A stretch of 32,067 nucleotides of DNA from a virus. Made by a program: the position numbers and the translations under genes. The stretch covers positions 1-32,067 of IMG/VR virus record IMGVR_UViG_3300023109_000076; one strand, given 5' to 3'. The notes beneath the pieces are model-generated. The model had not been told where the DNA came from, ran no database searches, and was given only the letters and a program-made list of their open reading frames with translations. Numbering within the stretch: position 1 is the first letter of the stretch; each line of letters opens with the position of its first letter. Shown here one piece after another: positions 1 through 5,475 of the stretch.

Positions 1-147
1 TGGTATATTGAATATAATGATATGAATAAATTGATGATTAATTTTATTAAATGTGGAGAGAATAGAGAAGAATTTGGTGGAATTATGATAAGTGGAAAAG
101 AAGAATGTTTAATGGATGGATTGGAAATATATTTAGATGATAAATAA
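1..147 (+). CDS. 3' end of a cytosine-free gene, unknown product (partial)
   Basis: An open frame runs from the first base of the window to a TAA at 145-147, giving 48 residues of a C-terminus ending LEIYLDDK. I do not recognise the family. The coding strand contains no C, so the peptide has no Ala, Pro, Thr, His or Gln, Leu is only TTA/TTG, Arg only AGA and Ser only AGT. This is the same composition as the complete gene that follows at 256, so the two probably belong to one island that continues to the left of the window. The start is outside the window. Confidence that it is coding comes from the open frame, its acidic/hydrophobic periodicity and the shared bias with its neighbour. Confidence 0.6.
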   Translation, partial: WYIEYNDMNKLMINFIKCGENREEFGGIMISGKEECLMDGLEIYLDDK

Positions 148-192
148 TGTTATTTAGAATGAATATATATTAAAAAATAAATGTTAAATAAG

Positions 193-223
193 TTTGTAAA
201 TTGAAGAATTCTCCCTATATTAA
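193..223 (+). promoter_or_regulatory. Bacteroidetes-type promoter for the cytosine-free gene
   Basis: TTTG at 193-196 is followed after 19 nt by TATATTAA at 216-223, close to the Bacteroidetes vegetative consensus TTTG-N19-TAnnTTTG. A start site about 7 nt downstream would fall near 230. The only four C in bases 1-778 (211, 213, 214, 215) lie in the spacer, so they would not be transcribed. The match was made by eye. Confidence 0.45.
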
Positions 224-255
224 GGTATATTAATTAATTAAAAAAAATAAAGGTT

Positions 256-720
256 ATGAAAAGATTTGAAAAGGTATTAAATTATTTTGTTAAAAAAGGT
301 TATGTTGTTAATAATATTAATGATGAAATTGTAATGTTTAATGATGTTGAATGGAATGATTATTATGAATTAGAAGGTTATAAAGATATATGTTGTGTTG
401 AGGTGGATAGTAATTATATGAATAGAAAGAAATATGATGTAATTGTTGTGAAGAATAAAAAGGTATATGGTAATAATAATATGGATATATTATTTAAAGA
501 TATATTGAAGAAATATATTGGTGATGATAAGAAGGTATTATTGAGTGAGTTTATGAATAAATTTAATAATAATAGTTTGTTTGGTTTATTATATAATTTT
601 AGAAGTGGTAGGTGGAATGTGAATGATTATAATGATAGGTTTGAAAATTGGTGTAGAAGAAGTGGTATGTTAATTAAAGAAAAGATTAATATTAATAATA
701 GATTGTGGTTGGTTAAATAA
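256..720 (+). CDS. Cytosine-free gene, 154-aa protein of unknown function
   Basis: This complete gene has not one C in its 465-base coding strand. The protein therefore uses only fifteen amino acids: Ala, Pro, Thr, His and Gln, whose codons all need C, are absent, while the other fifteen all occur. Codons are also restricted (Leu TTR, Arg AGR, Ser AGT, Tyr TAT, Asn AAT, Asp GAT, stop TAA). The product is rich in Lys, Asn, Asp, Val and Tyr, with no signal peptide or membrane segment; it contains a Cys-Cys pair near residue 46 and Trp residues in its C-terminal third. I recognise no family. The ATG is preceded by AATAAAGGTT, the same context as the gene at 826. A host-type promoter lies at 193-223 and an AT-rich hairpin follows at 738-780, so it may be a single transcription unit. 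That it is a real gene is supported by 154 stop-free codons despite the extreme composition. Confidence 0.75.
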   Translation: MKRFEKVLNYFVKKGYVVNNINDEIVMFNDVEWNDYYELEGYKDICCVEVDSNYMNRKKYDVIVVKNKKVYGNNNMDILFKDILKKYIGDDKKVLLSEFMNKFNNNSLFGLLYNFRSGRWNVNDYNDRFENWCRRSGMLIKEKININNRLWLVK

Positions 721-737
721 TATAATAAGATATAAGA

Positions 738-780
738 GGGTATTATATATAGGTATTAATTTATTTATATATAATATACC
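738..780 (+). terminator. AT-rich hairpin ending the cytosine-free unit
   Basis: Bases 738-751 (GGGTATTATATATA) and 766-780 (TATATATAATATACC, with two extra bases) can pair as a long AT-rich stem. The C at 779-780, the first two after base 215, would pair with G at 739-740 at the foot of the stem. There is no clear T-run after it, so termination is inferred, not shown. Confidence 0.4.
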
Positions 781-825
781 TCCAGCATAGACTGATAATA
801 TAATAATGATAAACAAATAAAGGTT

Positions 826-966
826 ATGAAGCATCCATCATATAGTAAAGCATCCAATCAATACGCTAATAGATCTAATAATAAGCTCTCTAAGCAATCC
901 AAACAAGCATTAGCCGATGAGCTTAAACGCTTTCAAGAAAGACTAAAAAGCCTTGATAAGGGTTAG
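826..966 (+). CDS. 46-aa basic hypothetical protein
   Basis: ATG at 826 opens a 46-codon frame ending TAG at 964-966. The start context AATAAAGGTTATG is identical over the last 13 bases to that of the gene at 256, which supports this start. The peptide is Ser/Lys/Gln/Asn-rich in its first half and looks helical and charged at its end (LADELKRFQERLKSLDKG), so a short coiled coil is possible. Its base use is the reverse of its neighbour: I count 28 C in 141 bases, where the preceding 563 bases (216-778) have none. It faces the leftward operon across a convergent intergenic region. I do not recognise a family. Confidence 0.5.
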   Translation: MKHPSYSKASNQYANRSNNKLSKQSKQALADELKRFQERLKSLDKG

Positions 967-1015
967 ACCAATTTGATATAGTGTTGATATAACATTGCAT
1001 GCACATTGACAGTAC

Positions 1016-1088
1016 ATTTCCCTAACGGGTTGGGCACCAACGGGTTACGGCCTTACCTCTCTCCCTCAATCTGCTAGATTTTCGGTGT
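1016..1088. other. Compact, C/G-rich convergent intergenic element (possible structured RNA)
   Basis: Between the ends of the rightward 46-aa gene (966) and the leftward oxygenase gene (1112) lies a stretch much richer in G+C than its surroundings. It holds a direct repeat AACGGGTT (twice, around 1024-1047), a perfect small hairpin GTTGG-GCA-CCAAC, and a second one AATCT-GCT-AGATT followed by TTTT. These could be terminators for one or both sides, or a small structured RNA. It does not fold as a tRNA by my reading. Confidence 0.3.
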
Positions 1089-1111
1089 ATAGTTAATATA
1101 TATTTATATAT

Positions 1112-1576
1112 TTATATATTAGTCATTATCTTATGAGTCCATAAATTCAATGATACTCTTACTCCTTTAATGACTTCATCTACTCCATGTAACACATTAG
1201 ATCCATCAAATATAATGATATCTCCTTTCGTAGTGTTTATATATGTGTCTTTATCTATCTTAAATGATCCTCCTATATATGGTTCTGATATATCGCATAC
1301 TATGGTTCTTTGACTTTTTTCGTCTTTATGCATTCTTAGACCACGGTTGGGTAAGTATTGAGTAATATTGATCCAAGAGATAGTATAGTTTTCAGGAATA
1401 TATTCATTAAATGTATCGGCTATCTCATCAAAGTAACTGCCTTTATTGACGGTATATGCCTTCCAACGACCTCTTGGAGTATATAAAGCTTTAGATTTAA
1501 ACGTATTTCTTATATAGTCACAAAAATCTTGTGGTATAGCATTTTGTATGGTACTAAAGCTTTCAAGTTGTTCCAT
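1112..1576 (-). CDS. 2-oxoglutarate/Fe(II)-dependent oxygenase (prolyl-4-hydroxylase-like)
   Basis: The 154-residue product has the facial triad and 2-oxoglutarate-binding pattern of the P4H-like dioxygenases: H83-x-D85 in MHKDE, a distal H130 in NVLHGV, and R140 ten residues later in GVRVSLNLW, all on predicted double-stranded beta-helix strands. Such enzymes use O2 and 2-oxoglutarate to hydroxylate a protein side chain, a nucleobase or a small molecule, releasing succinate and CO2. Small 2OG oxygenases are common in marine T4-like phages, and their substrates are mostly unknown. It is the last gene of a leftward operon; its ATG overlaps the end of the small membrane-protein gene (1563-1694) by 14 bases. 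The fold class is fairly sure, the substrate is not known. Confidence 0.8.
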   Translation of the reverse strand: MEQLESFSTIQNAIPQDFCDYIRNTFKSKALYTPRGRWKAYTVNKGSYFDEIADTFNEYIPENYTISWINITQYLPNRGLRMHKDEKSQRTIVCDISEPYIGGSFKIDKDTYINTTKGDIIIFDGSNVLHGVDEVIKGVRVSLNLWTHKIMTNI

Positions 1577-1694
1577 TTACTAGTGACACTATAGTAAGTA
1601 TTACTGCCATAATGATGATTGCCGTTAATGCTATAGAAGCTATAGTATAAGAGTCTCTCTTAGATTTATTATCGTAATAAGGATGTTTATCCAT
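1563..1694 (-). CDS. 43-aa small membrane protein
   Basis: On the minus strand ATG at 1692-1694 opens a 43-codon frame ending TGA at 1563-1565. The N-terminal 16 residues are polar and basic (MDKHPYYDNKSKRDSY), followed by a single hydrophobic segment at about residues 17-39, which predicts a one-pass inner-membrane peptide. It lies between two leftward genes with a 6-base gap upstream and a 14-base overlap downstream, so it is likely translated as part of that operon. No family is recognised. Support comes from the clean membrane profile and operon fit. Confidence 0.55.
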   Translation of the reverse strand: MDKHPYYDNKSKRDSYTIASIALTAIIIMAVILTIVSLVNGTT

Positions 1695-1700
1695 TATATG

Positions 1701-1862
1701 TTATTTCACCAGTTCAACCCATCCATGTAATAGGCCTCCTGTTATACGATTATCTATTGTCTGGTAATCTTTTACTTTATAACAATACACAAAGTCATTT
1801 AACAGTCTATCTGTCATATCTGAGGTCTCTCCTATAACTCTATAAGTTTTACCTCTATACAT
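1701..1862 (-). CDS. 53-aa hypothetical protein (start chosen downstream of a longer frame)
   Basis: The frame is open from an ATG at 1916 (71 codons), but the first 18 codons overlap the zinc-ribbon gene at 1870-1980. The internal ATG at 1862 sits 7 bases after that gene's TGA, so I prefer it as the start; the product then begins MYRGKTYRVIGE and ends LLHGWVELVK. It has a beta-rich look with a Tyr/Val-rich N-terminus. I do not recognise it. If the 1916 start is right the two genes overlap by 47 bases. Confidence 0.5.
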   Translation of the reverse strand: MYRGKTYRVIGETSDMTDRLLNDFVYCYKVKDYQTIDNRITGGLLHGWVELVK

Positions 1863-1869
1863 AAAAGTA

Positions 1870-1980
1870 TCATTTACTCTTTCCACACCTACCGCAAGTC
1901 TTTCTATATGGTGCATTTAATGCCCCGCATTTACAATTCCATGTATTATCTACTAATTTCTCAGTCTTAAGGTCCTCCAT
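1870..1980 (-). CDS. 36-aa zinc-ribbon microprotein
   Basis: On the minus strand ATG at 1978-1980 opens a 36-codon frame ending TGA at 1870-1872. The C-terminal half carries four cysteines as C16-x-C18 and C29-x2-C32 (NCKCGALNAPYRKTCGRCG), a small zinc-binding knuckle pair of the ribbon type. Its start overlaps the end of the upstream membrane-protein gene by 14 bases and its stop lies just before the ATG at 1862, an arrangement that fits tight operon translation. Such minimal zinc ribbons can bind protein or nucleic acid; the role here is unknown. Confidence 0.6.
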   Translation of the reverse strand: MEDLKTEKLVDNTWNCKCGALNAPYRKTCGRCGKSK

Positions 1981-2161
1981 AAAGTAAATATAAGATTACT
2001 ACACCTATTATTAATGACATCCCCCATCTCTTATTCATCTTAGATTGTAACTCCTCAGGTATATGTATCTTATTATATCTTATATATACATCTTTTATGA
2101 TGTTGAAGAGAAACATCACTATGGTGAAACTTAAAACCGCTATTGTAAAGCTTTGACTCAT
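1967..2161 (-). CDS. 64-aa two-pass membrane protein
   Basis: The first gene of the leftward operon encodes 64 residues with hydrophobic segments at about 5-24 and 48-61, separated by a basic loop (around KDVYIRYNKIHIPEELQSK). This predicts a small two-pass inner-membrane protein. No family is recognised. A host-type promoter is placed so close (element ending three bases before the ATG) that the message may be leaderless. The downstream zinc-ribbon gene overlaps its end. Confidence 0.55.
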   Translation of the reverse strand: MSQSFTIAVLSFTIVMFLFNIIKDVYIRYNKIHIPEELQSKMNKRWGMSLIIGVVILYLLYGGP

Positions 2162-2164
2162 ACT

Positions 2165-2195
2165 ATAATATAAGGACTTTCTTTCAATCTACCAA
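2165..2195 (-). promoter_or_regulatory. Bacteroidetes-type promoter of the leftward operon
   Basis: Read on the minus strand, TTG (2195-2193) is followed after 20 nt by TATATTAT (2172-2165), then AGT and the ATG at 2161. Spacing and both boxes resemble the Bacteroidetes consensus. The start site would be at or next to the ATG, implying a leaderless or near-leaderless mRNA. Confidence 0.45.
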
Positions 2196-2344
2196 CATAT
2201 TGATCGAAATACTTAAATGGAACAAACGTTATATACGATAATATAGAGAGAATTTTGGTAATAAACCACTAAAACCGTAGGGGAATCGCGGGAGCGTTTT
2301 TACGCTATATAACCGTTTTAACGTACCCAATTTTTTCAATATTG

Positions 2345-2353
2345 ATATTTATA
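2345..2353 (+). promoter_or_regulatory. Candidate late-promoter element ATATTTATA
   Basis: ATATTTATA lies 13 bases before the ATG at 2367 and has no TTG box 19-20 nt upstream. The same (C/A)TATTTATA core recurs before genes at 3229, 6176, 8756, 16689 and 29327. Confidence 0.3.
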
Positions 2354-2366
2354 GTAAATAAACAGA

Positions 2367-3203
2367 ATGAATACACTCTTTGCTGTTGGTTGTAGTTTTA
2401 CATCAGGTATAAATGCATATCCAAATTACGAACTTACATCGTTTGAAAAAGAACGTCACTGGCTTCCTACACTTACAAACTTACTAGCCAAAGATGGTAG
2501 GCAGTACAAATGGGTTAATAAAGGTGTGGGTGGTATAGGTATGAAAGGTATACTTTACAACTTACTAAATATACTTCCGATCGTAAAAAGTGGGGACATG
2601 TTAATATTAGGTTCTACATATTATGATAGAATGTCTTATATAGAAAATGTTGATGAGTCACAACTTAACCAAGTAGTGATTACTCCTAAAGGTGCTGAGC
2701 AATATCTAGACGGTACAGGTCCTGATATATTTCCTGAACAAAGTAAACAGTACAACGACCTTCTGGTAACTCATTATGTAGAAAATAGTTTCTTGTGTTC
2801 AGACGATGGCATGAACTACCTACATACTGAAGGTATATTCTTAGAAAGAGCTTTTCGCAATTTGTGTGAGTTATTAGAAGCTAAAGGAGTAACCTGTTAT
2901 AGGTGGAGTAATGAAATATGGTTTGACGAAAACTTTGAATTGGTAGAAAAATGGACTAAGGATTATGTCGACGATGGACATTGGTCTCCTAATGGTAATA
3001 CAGCTGTAGGAAGATTCTTTTATTGGTGTATTAAAAATGGATATAAAAACTTTAGTTCTCAATACTTAGAGAAATGCCTTACACAACCTAGAACCTTATG
3101 GCATTGGGATCCAGAAGAAGTAAAGAACCAGCAGGAATTTTTTGATATTCATGATTTTAAGTACCATAAATTTAAAAACCCTAATGATAAACCATTTATT
3201 TAG
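2367..3203 (+). CDS. SGNH/GDSL-type hydrolase
   Basis: The 278-residue product shows the SGNH hydrolase blocks: GCSFTSG near the N-terminus with S10 as the expected nucleophile, NKGVGGIG (51-58) as the second glycine/asparagine block, and DDGHWSPNGN (202-211) giving the D-x-x-H pair D202 and H205. Members hydrolyse ester bonds of acyl groups on lipids, sugars or glycans. There is no signal peptide, so it acts in the cytoplasm or in the virion. Phage copies of this family are common in marine metagenomes and have been proposed to modify or deacetylate glycans; that is not shown here. It is the first gene of the rightward block, preceded by the candidate late element at 2345. Confidence 0.75.
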   Translation: MNTLFAVGCSFTSGINAYPNYELTSFEKERHWLPTLTNLLAKDGRQYKWVNKGVGGIGMKGILYNLLNILPIVKSGDMLILGSTYYDRMSYIENVDESQLNQVVITPKGAEQYLDGTGPDIFPEQSKQYNDLLVTHYVENSFLCSDDGMNYLHTEGIFLERAFRNLCELLEAKGVTCYRWSNEIWFDENFELVEKWTKDYVDDGHWSPNGNTAVGRFFYWCIKNGYKNFSSQYLEKCLTQPRTLWHWDPEEVKNQQEFFDIHDFKYHKFKNPNDKPFI

Positions 3204-3215
3204 AAAATAGTTCTT

Positions 3216-3224
3216 ATATTTATA
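3216..3224 (+). promoter_or_regulatory. Candidate late-promoter element ATATTTATA
   Basis: The element lies four bases before the ATG at 3229, too close for a normal leader if it is a -10 box. No TTG box is present at 19-20 nt. Weaker than the other copies. Confidence 0.25.
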
Positions 3225-3228
3225 AAAT

Positions 3229-3654
3229 ATGAAACCTATAGAACCTAAAAAGTTGTTCGACATATTTCAAGCTGATGATGAAGCTGTGTATAAAGAACAC
3301 GGTATGACCGAAGTATTAGAAAGTTCGTATGTTCTATTAGGTATGGTAGTAAGAGGTGTAGAAAACTTTCACTTAATGGATGTAATGTATTCTAAAAACT
3401 ACCCTAATGAGTATAAACGTAATAAAAAAAATATATCAATACGGTATTTTACTAAGTTATTTTCCTATCTTAAAAGAATAAAAGATAAACCAGAACAAGT
3501 AATTGCTGAATTAGAGGTAGGATTTGATTATACTCAGATAATAATGTCTTTAGATTTCCTAAGAGTATTTTTCGAAAAGATAGAACACTACGAAAAGTGT
3601 GCACTGATAAAGTCGTATATCGATACAGCAATAGTTTTCAAAGAAGATATATAA
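3229..3654 (+). CDS. 141-aa hypothetical protein
   Basis: The product is predicted to be mostly helical, with no membrane segment. Its C-terminal end, FFEKIEHYEKCALIKSYID (about 114-132), resembles the short UvrB/UvrC-type helical motif in which E-x-Y-E-x-C/A-A-x-I/L-R/K recurs, so it may be a small protein-interaction helix pair. That resemblance is only by pattern. It lies between the SGNH hydrolase gene and the lipoprotein gene, with 25 and 71 bases of spacing. I do not recognise the family. Confidence 0.55.
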   Translation: MKPIEPKKLFDIFQADDEAVYKEHGMTEVLESSYVLLGMVVRGVENFHLMDVMYSKNYPNEYKRNKKNISIRYFTKLFSYLKRIKDKPEQVIAELEVGFDYTQIIMSLDFLRVFFEKIEHYEKCALIKSYIDTAIVFKEDI

Positions 3655-3671
3655 AATAACCTGTTAATTAG

Positions 3672-3702
3672 TTGTTACTCTGATATAAAGTACCTATATT
3701 TA
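3672..3702 (+). promoter_or_regulatory. Bacteroidetes-type promoter for the lipoprotein gene
   Basis: TTG at 3672-3674 and TATATTTA at 3695-3702 are separated by 20 nt, one mismatch from TAnnTTTG. The ATG of the lipoprotein gene follows at 3726 in the context AATCAAGGTTATG. Confidence 0.5.
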
Positions 3703-3725
3703 AGTATAATAAAAAAATCAAGGTT

Positions 3726-4298
3726 ATGTTTTCAATGTTTGCACTAGGTCTCTTTCACGGGATTATTATTTTAGTTACTATTCAACTTAGTAAGTTAGTT
3801 TTTTCTTATATCAAAGCAAATGGTATAGATGAATGGGTCGGTTTACTTGTAGTTGTTATTTTACTTACTCTCAGTACTTCCTGCACTAAAGATGAAATTA
3901 CTCAAGATTTATGCGGTGACTGCCAGGTAAGGTTTGAAATTCCTTTCGAACAAGATGCTAACGGTTATTATCATGCAAAACTTTCATTTAATTCAGCAGG
4001 TGCTGCTAGATTTAACATAGATGCTTATGCTTCAACTATTGCAGATAAGGATTTATGGGAAAATGATACTCCTAACTTCTATTCTATCTTTTCAGGTAAC
4101 ATAGAACTTACTAACGATGTAGGTGTAGTTCAGCATTCTAGATTACAGCATGATAAAAGTGGTTTTACTAGACGTACAGTTGGACCAGTTCTTACAGATC
4201 ATATAGGTGATACACTAGTAGTATCGGTAGATACTCATTGGGTTTATGCACCATTGTGGGAAAATACAAAAAATACTTTAAAAATAATTATAGAATAG
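3726..4298 (+). CDS. Putative surface lipoprotein with an extra N-terminal membrane segment
   Basis: The 190-residue protein has a first hydrophobic segment at about 5-28, then a second (38-50) ending LSTSC, where C53 is a plausible acylation site. The residues after the cysteine, TKDE, match the Lys-Asp/Glu-Asp/Glu type of lipoprotein surface-export signal described in Bacteroidetes. The mature part (about 137 residues) looks beta-rich, with two further cysteines (LCGDC, about 62-65). The -3 lipobox position is Ser rather than Leu, and a 52-residue leader with two hydrophobic segments is long; there is no alternative Met between them. A phage-encoded surface lipoprotein could act in superinfection exclusion by masking a receptor, which is inference. 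It has its own host-type promoter at 3672-3702. Confidence 0.6.
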   Translation: MFSMFALGLFHGIIILVTIQLSKLVFSYIKANGIDEWVGLLVVVILLTLSTSCTKDEITQDLCGDCQVRFEIPFEQDANGYYHAKLSFNSAGAARFNIDAYASTIADKDLWENDTPNFYSIFSGNIELTNDVGVVQHSRLQHDKSGFTRRTVGPVLTDHIGDTLVVSVDTHWVYAPLWENTKNTLKIIIE

Positions 4299-4329
4299 TT
4301 GATTCTTAAAAATAAAAGTATTATCTTAT
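4299..4329 (+). promoter_or_regulatory. Bacteroidetes-type promoter upstream of the HD/sigma operon
   Basis: TTG at 4299-4301 and TATCTTAT at 4322-4329 are 20 nt apart. The 90 bases that follow are almost pure A/T and include TATAAATA at 4393-4400, identical to the T4 late-promoter core, 18 bases before the ATG at 4419. The operon could thus have both an early-type and a late-type start. Confidence 0.4.
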
Positions 4330-4418
4330 AGAATATTATTATTATTATTAATAAATATAAATTTAAAAAGATAATATATAAATATATAATTATATAAATA
4401 TATATAAAATAATCTATT

Positions 4419-5153
4419 ATGACATTATCGGCAGAAAAAATACACAAAAATTACGAAAAGCATCTAAAAATTATAGATAGCTACATAGGTGACCGTAAGG
4501 ACTCTATCAAAACTATGATTGAATCTTTAGGAGAGAACTACATTATGTCACCTGCAAGTGGTAAATCATGGTACCATAATGCTTTTCCCGGTGGATATGT
4601 CGATCATATCAATAGAGTAGTGGAATATGCGGTAAAGCAGTCAAGGTTATACGAAGAGATGGGTGGAACAATTGATTACACCGAAGAAGAACTAGTCTTT
4701 GCCGCATTATTTCACGATTTAGGTAAGATAGGTGACGGTGAATCACCAAACTACATACCTCAGACTGATAAATGGCGTCAGGATAAGCTATCAGAAATGT
4801 ATACACCTAATCCAGACCTACAGTTTATGTTAATTCCAGATAGGTCACTCTTCATACTACAGAAATTTGGTATACAAGTTAGTCAAAAAGAGTTTTTAGG
4901 TATAAGATTACACGATGGTGTGTTTGATGATGCTAATAAATCTTACTTCTTTAGTTATCAAGAAAGTTCTCGTCAAAAAACAAGCCTAATATCAGTACTA
5001 CACACAGCCGACTTCTTAGCTTCCAAGGTTGAATACGATATATGGAAGGGGAACGGTGGTTCATCCCAACCAAAAGTACAAAAAACACAGTCCTCCACAG
5101 GTAAATCAGTGAAATCTTCAGAAGGATTAAGTAAATTACTTAAAAACATATAA
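4419..5153 (+). CDS. HD-domain metal-dependent phosphohydrolase
   Basis: The 244-residue product carries the HD superfamily ligands in order: H63 (YVDHINRVV), H99-D100 in LFHDLGKIG, H165-D166 (RLHDG) and H195/D198 in LHTADFLAS. HD proteins bind one or two metal ions and hydrolyse phosphate esters of nucleotides or nucleic acids. Residues 50-60 (SWYHNAFPGGY) are typical of the branch found in T4-like marine phages, where the substrate is not established. The last 30 residues are a Ser/Thr/Gln/Lys-rich linker ending in a short helix. The stop at 5151-5153 is followed one base later by the next ATG, so it is co-transcribed with the membrane protein and sigma factor genes. Confidence 0.8.
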   Translation: MTLSAEKIHKNYEKHLKIIDSYIGDRKDSIKTMIESLGENYIMSPASGKSWYHNAFPGGYVDHINRVVEYAVKQSRLYEEMGGTIDYTEEELVFAALFHDLGKIGDGESPNYIPQTDKWRQDKLSEMYTPNPDLQFMLIPDRSLFILQKFGIQVSQKEFLGIRLHDGVFDDANKSYFFSYQESSRQKTSLISVLHTADFLASKVEYDIWKGNGGSSQPKVQKTQSSTGKSVKSSEGLSKLLKNI

Positions 5154-5154
5154 A

Positions 5155-5475
5155 ATGACAGAAATTTTTACAATACACAACATTATAATCGGGGTTTTAG
5201 TTGTTATTCTAAGTTTTTTATTCTACCTTTTAAGAAACTTACTAATCAAAGTGGAAAAATACGAAGATGTAGTAAGAGACCAAGTTGAATATTTACAAAA
5301 CATATCAAAACTAGTAGCACAGTCGCAATCAAACCTTAAAGACATAGATTCACGTGGGGTATTTGAATCAGACGATGAGGTAGGAGAGTTTTTCAAAATT
5401 TTAAAGAGTATACAAGAAGAACTCAACCGTTACATGCTCCCCGAAAACTATGGCAAGGAAGAAATCCAAAGCTAA
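5155..5475 (+). CDS. 106-aa membrane-anchored coiled-coil protein
   Basis: A single hydrophobic segment at about residues 8-30 is followed by a charged, heptad-like helical region (VEKYEDVVRDQVEYLQNI) and a conserved-looking stretch GVFESDDEVGEFFKILK (about 68-84). Proteins of this layout are common, and unnamed, next to the late sigma gene in marine T4-like phages, from memory of the pattern. It overlaps the sigma factor gene by 26 bases, which suggests translational coupling. A role in tethering a factor to the membrane is possible but not supported further. Confidence 0.6.
   Translation: MTEIFTIHNIIIGVLVVILSFLFYLLRNLLIKVEKYEDVVRDQVEYLQNISKLVAQSQSNLKDIDSRGVFESDDEVGEFFKILKSIQEELNRYMLPENYGKEEIQS

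Noticed and set aside
1-778. C-free zone as a bisulfite or sequencing artefact
   Set aside because: The rest of the window has normal C on the same strand, and G is not lost on the other; a chemical conversion would affect the whole molecule. It remains worth confirming in raw reads.
1016-1090. Possible tRNA or tRNA remnant in the convergent intergenic region
   Set aside because: The bases do not give acceptor and T-arm pairing, and no CCA or GTTC-type arm is found on either strand.
4244-4447. Leftward 67-codon frame
   Set aside because: It covers AT-rich promoter DNA plus the ends of two strong genes; the peptide is a Tyr/Ile/Leu string typical of AT-rich noise.
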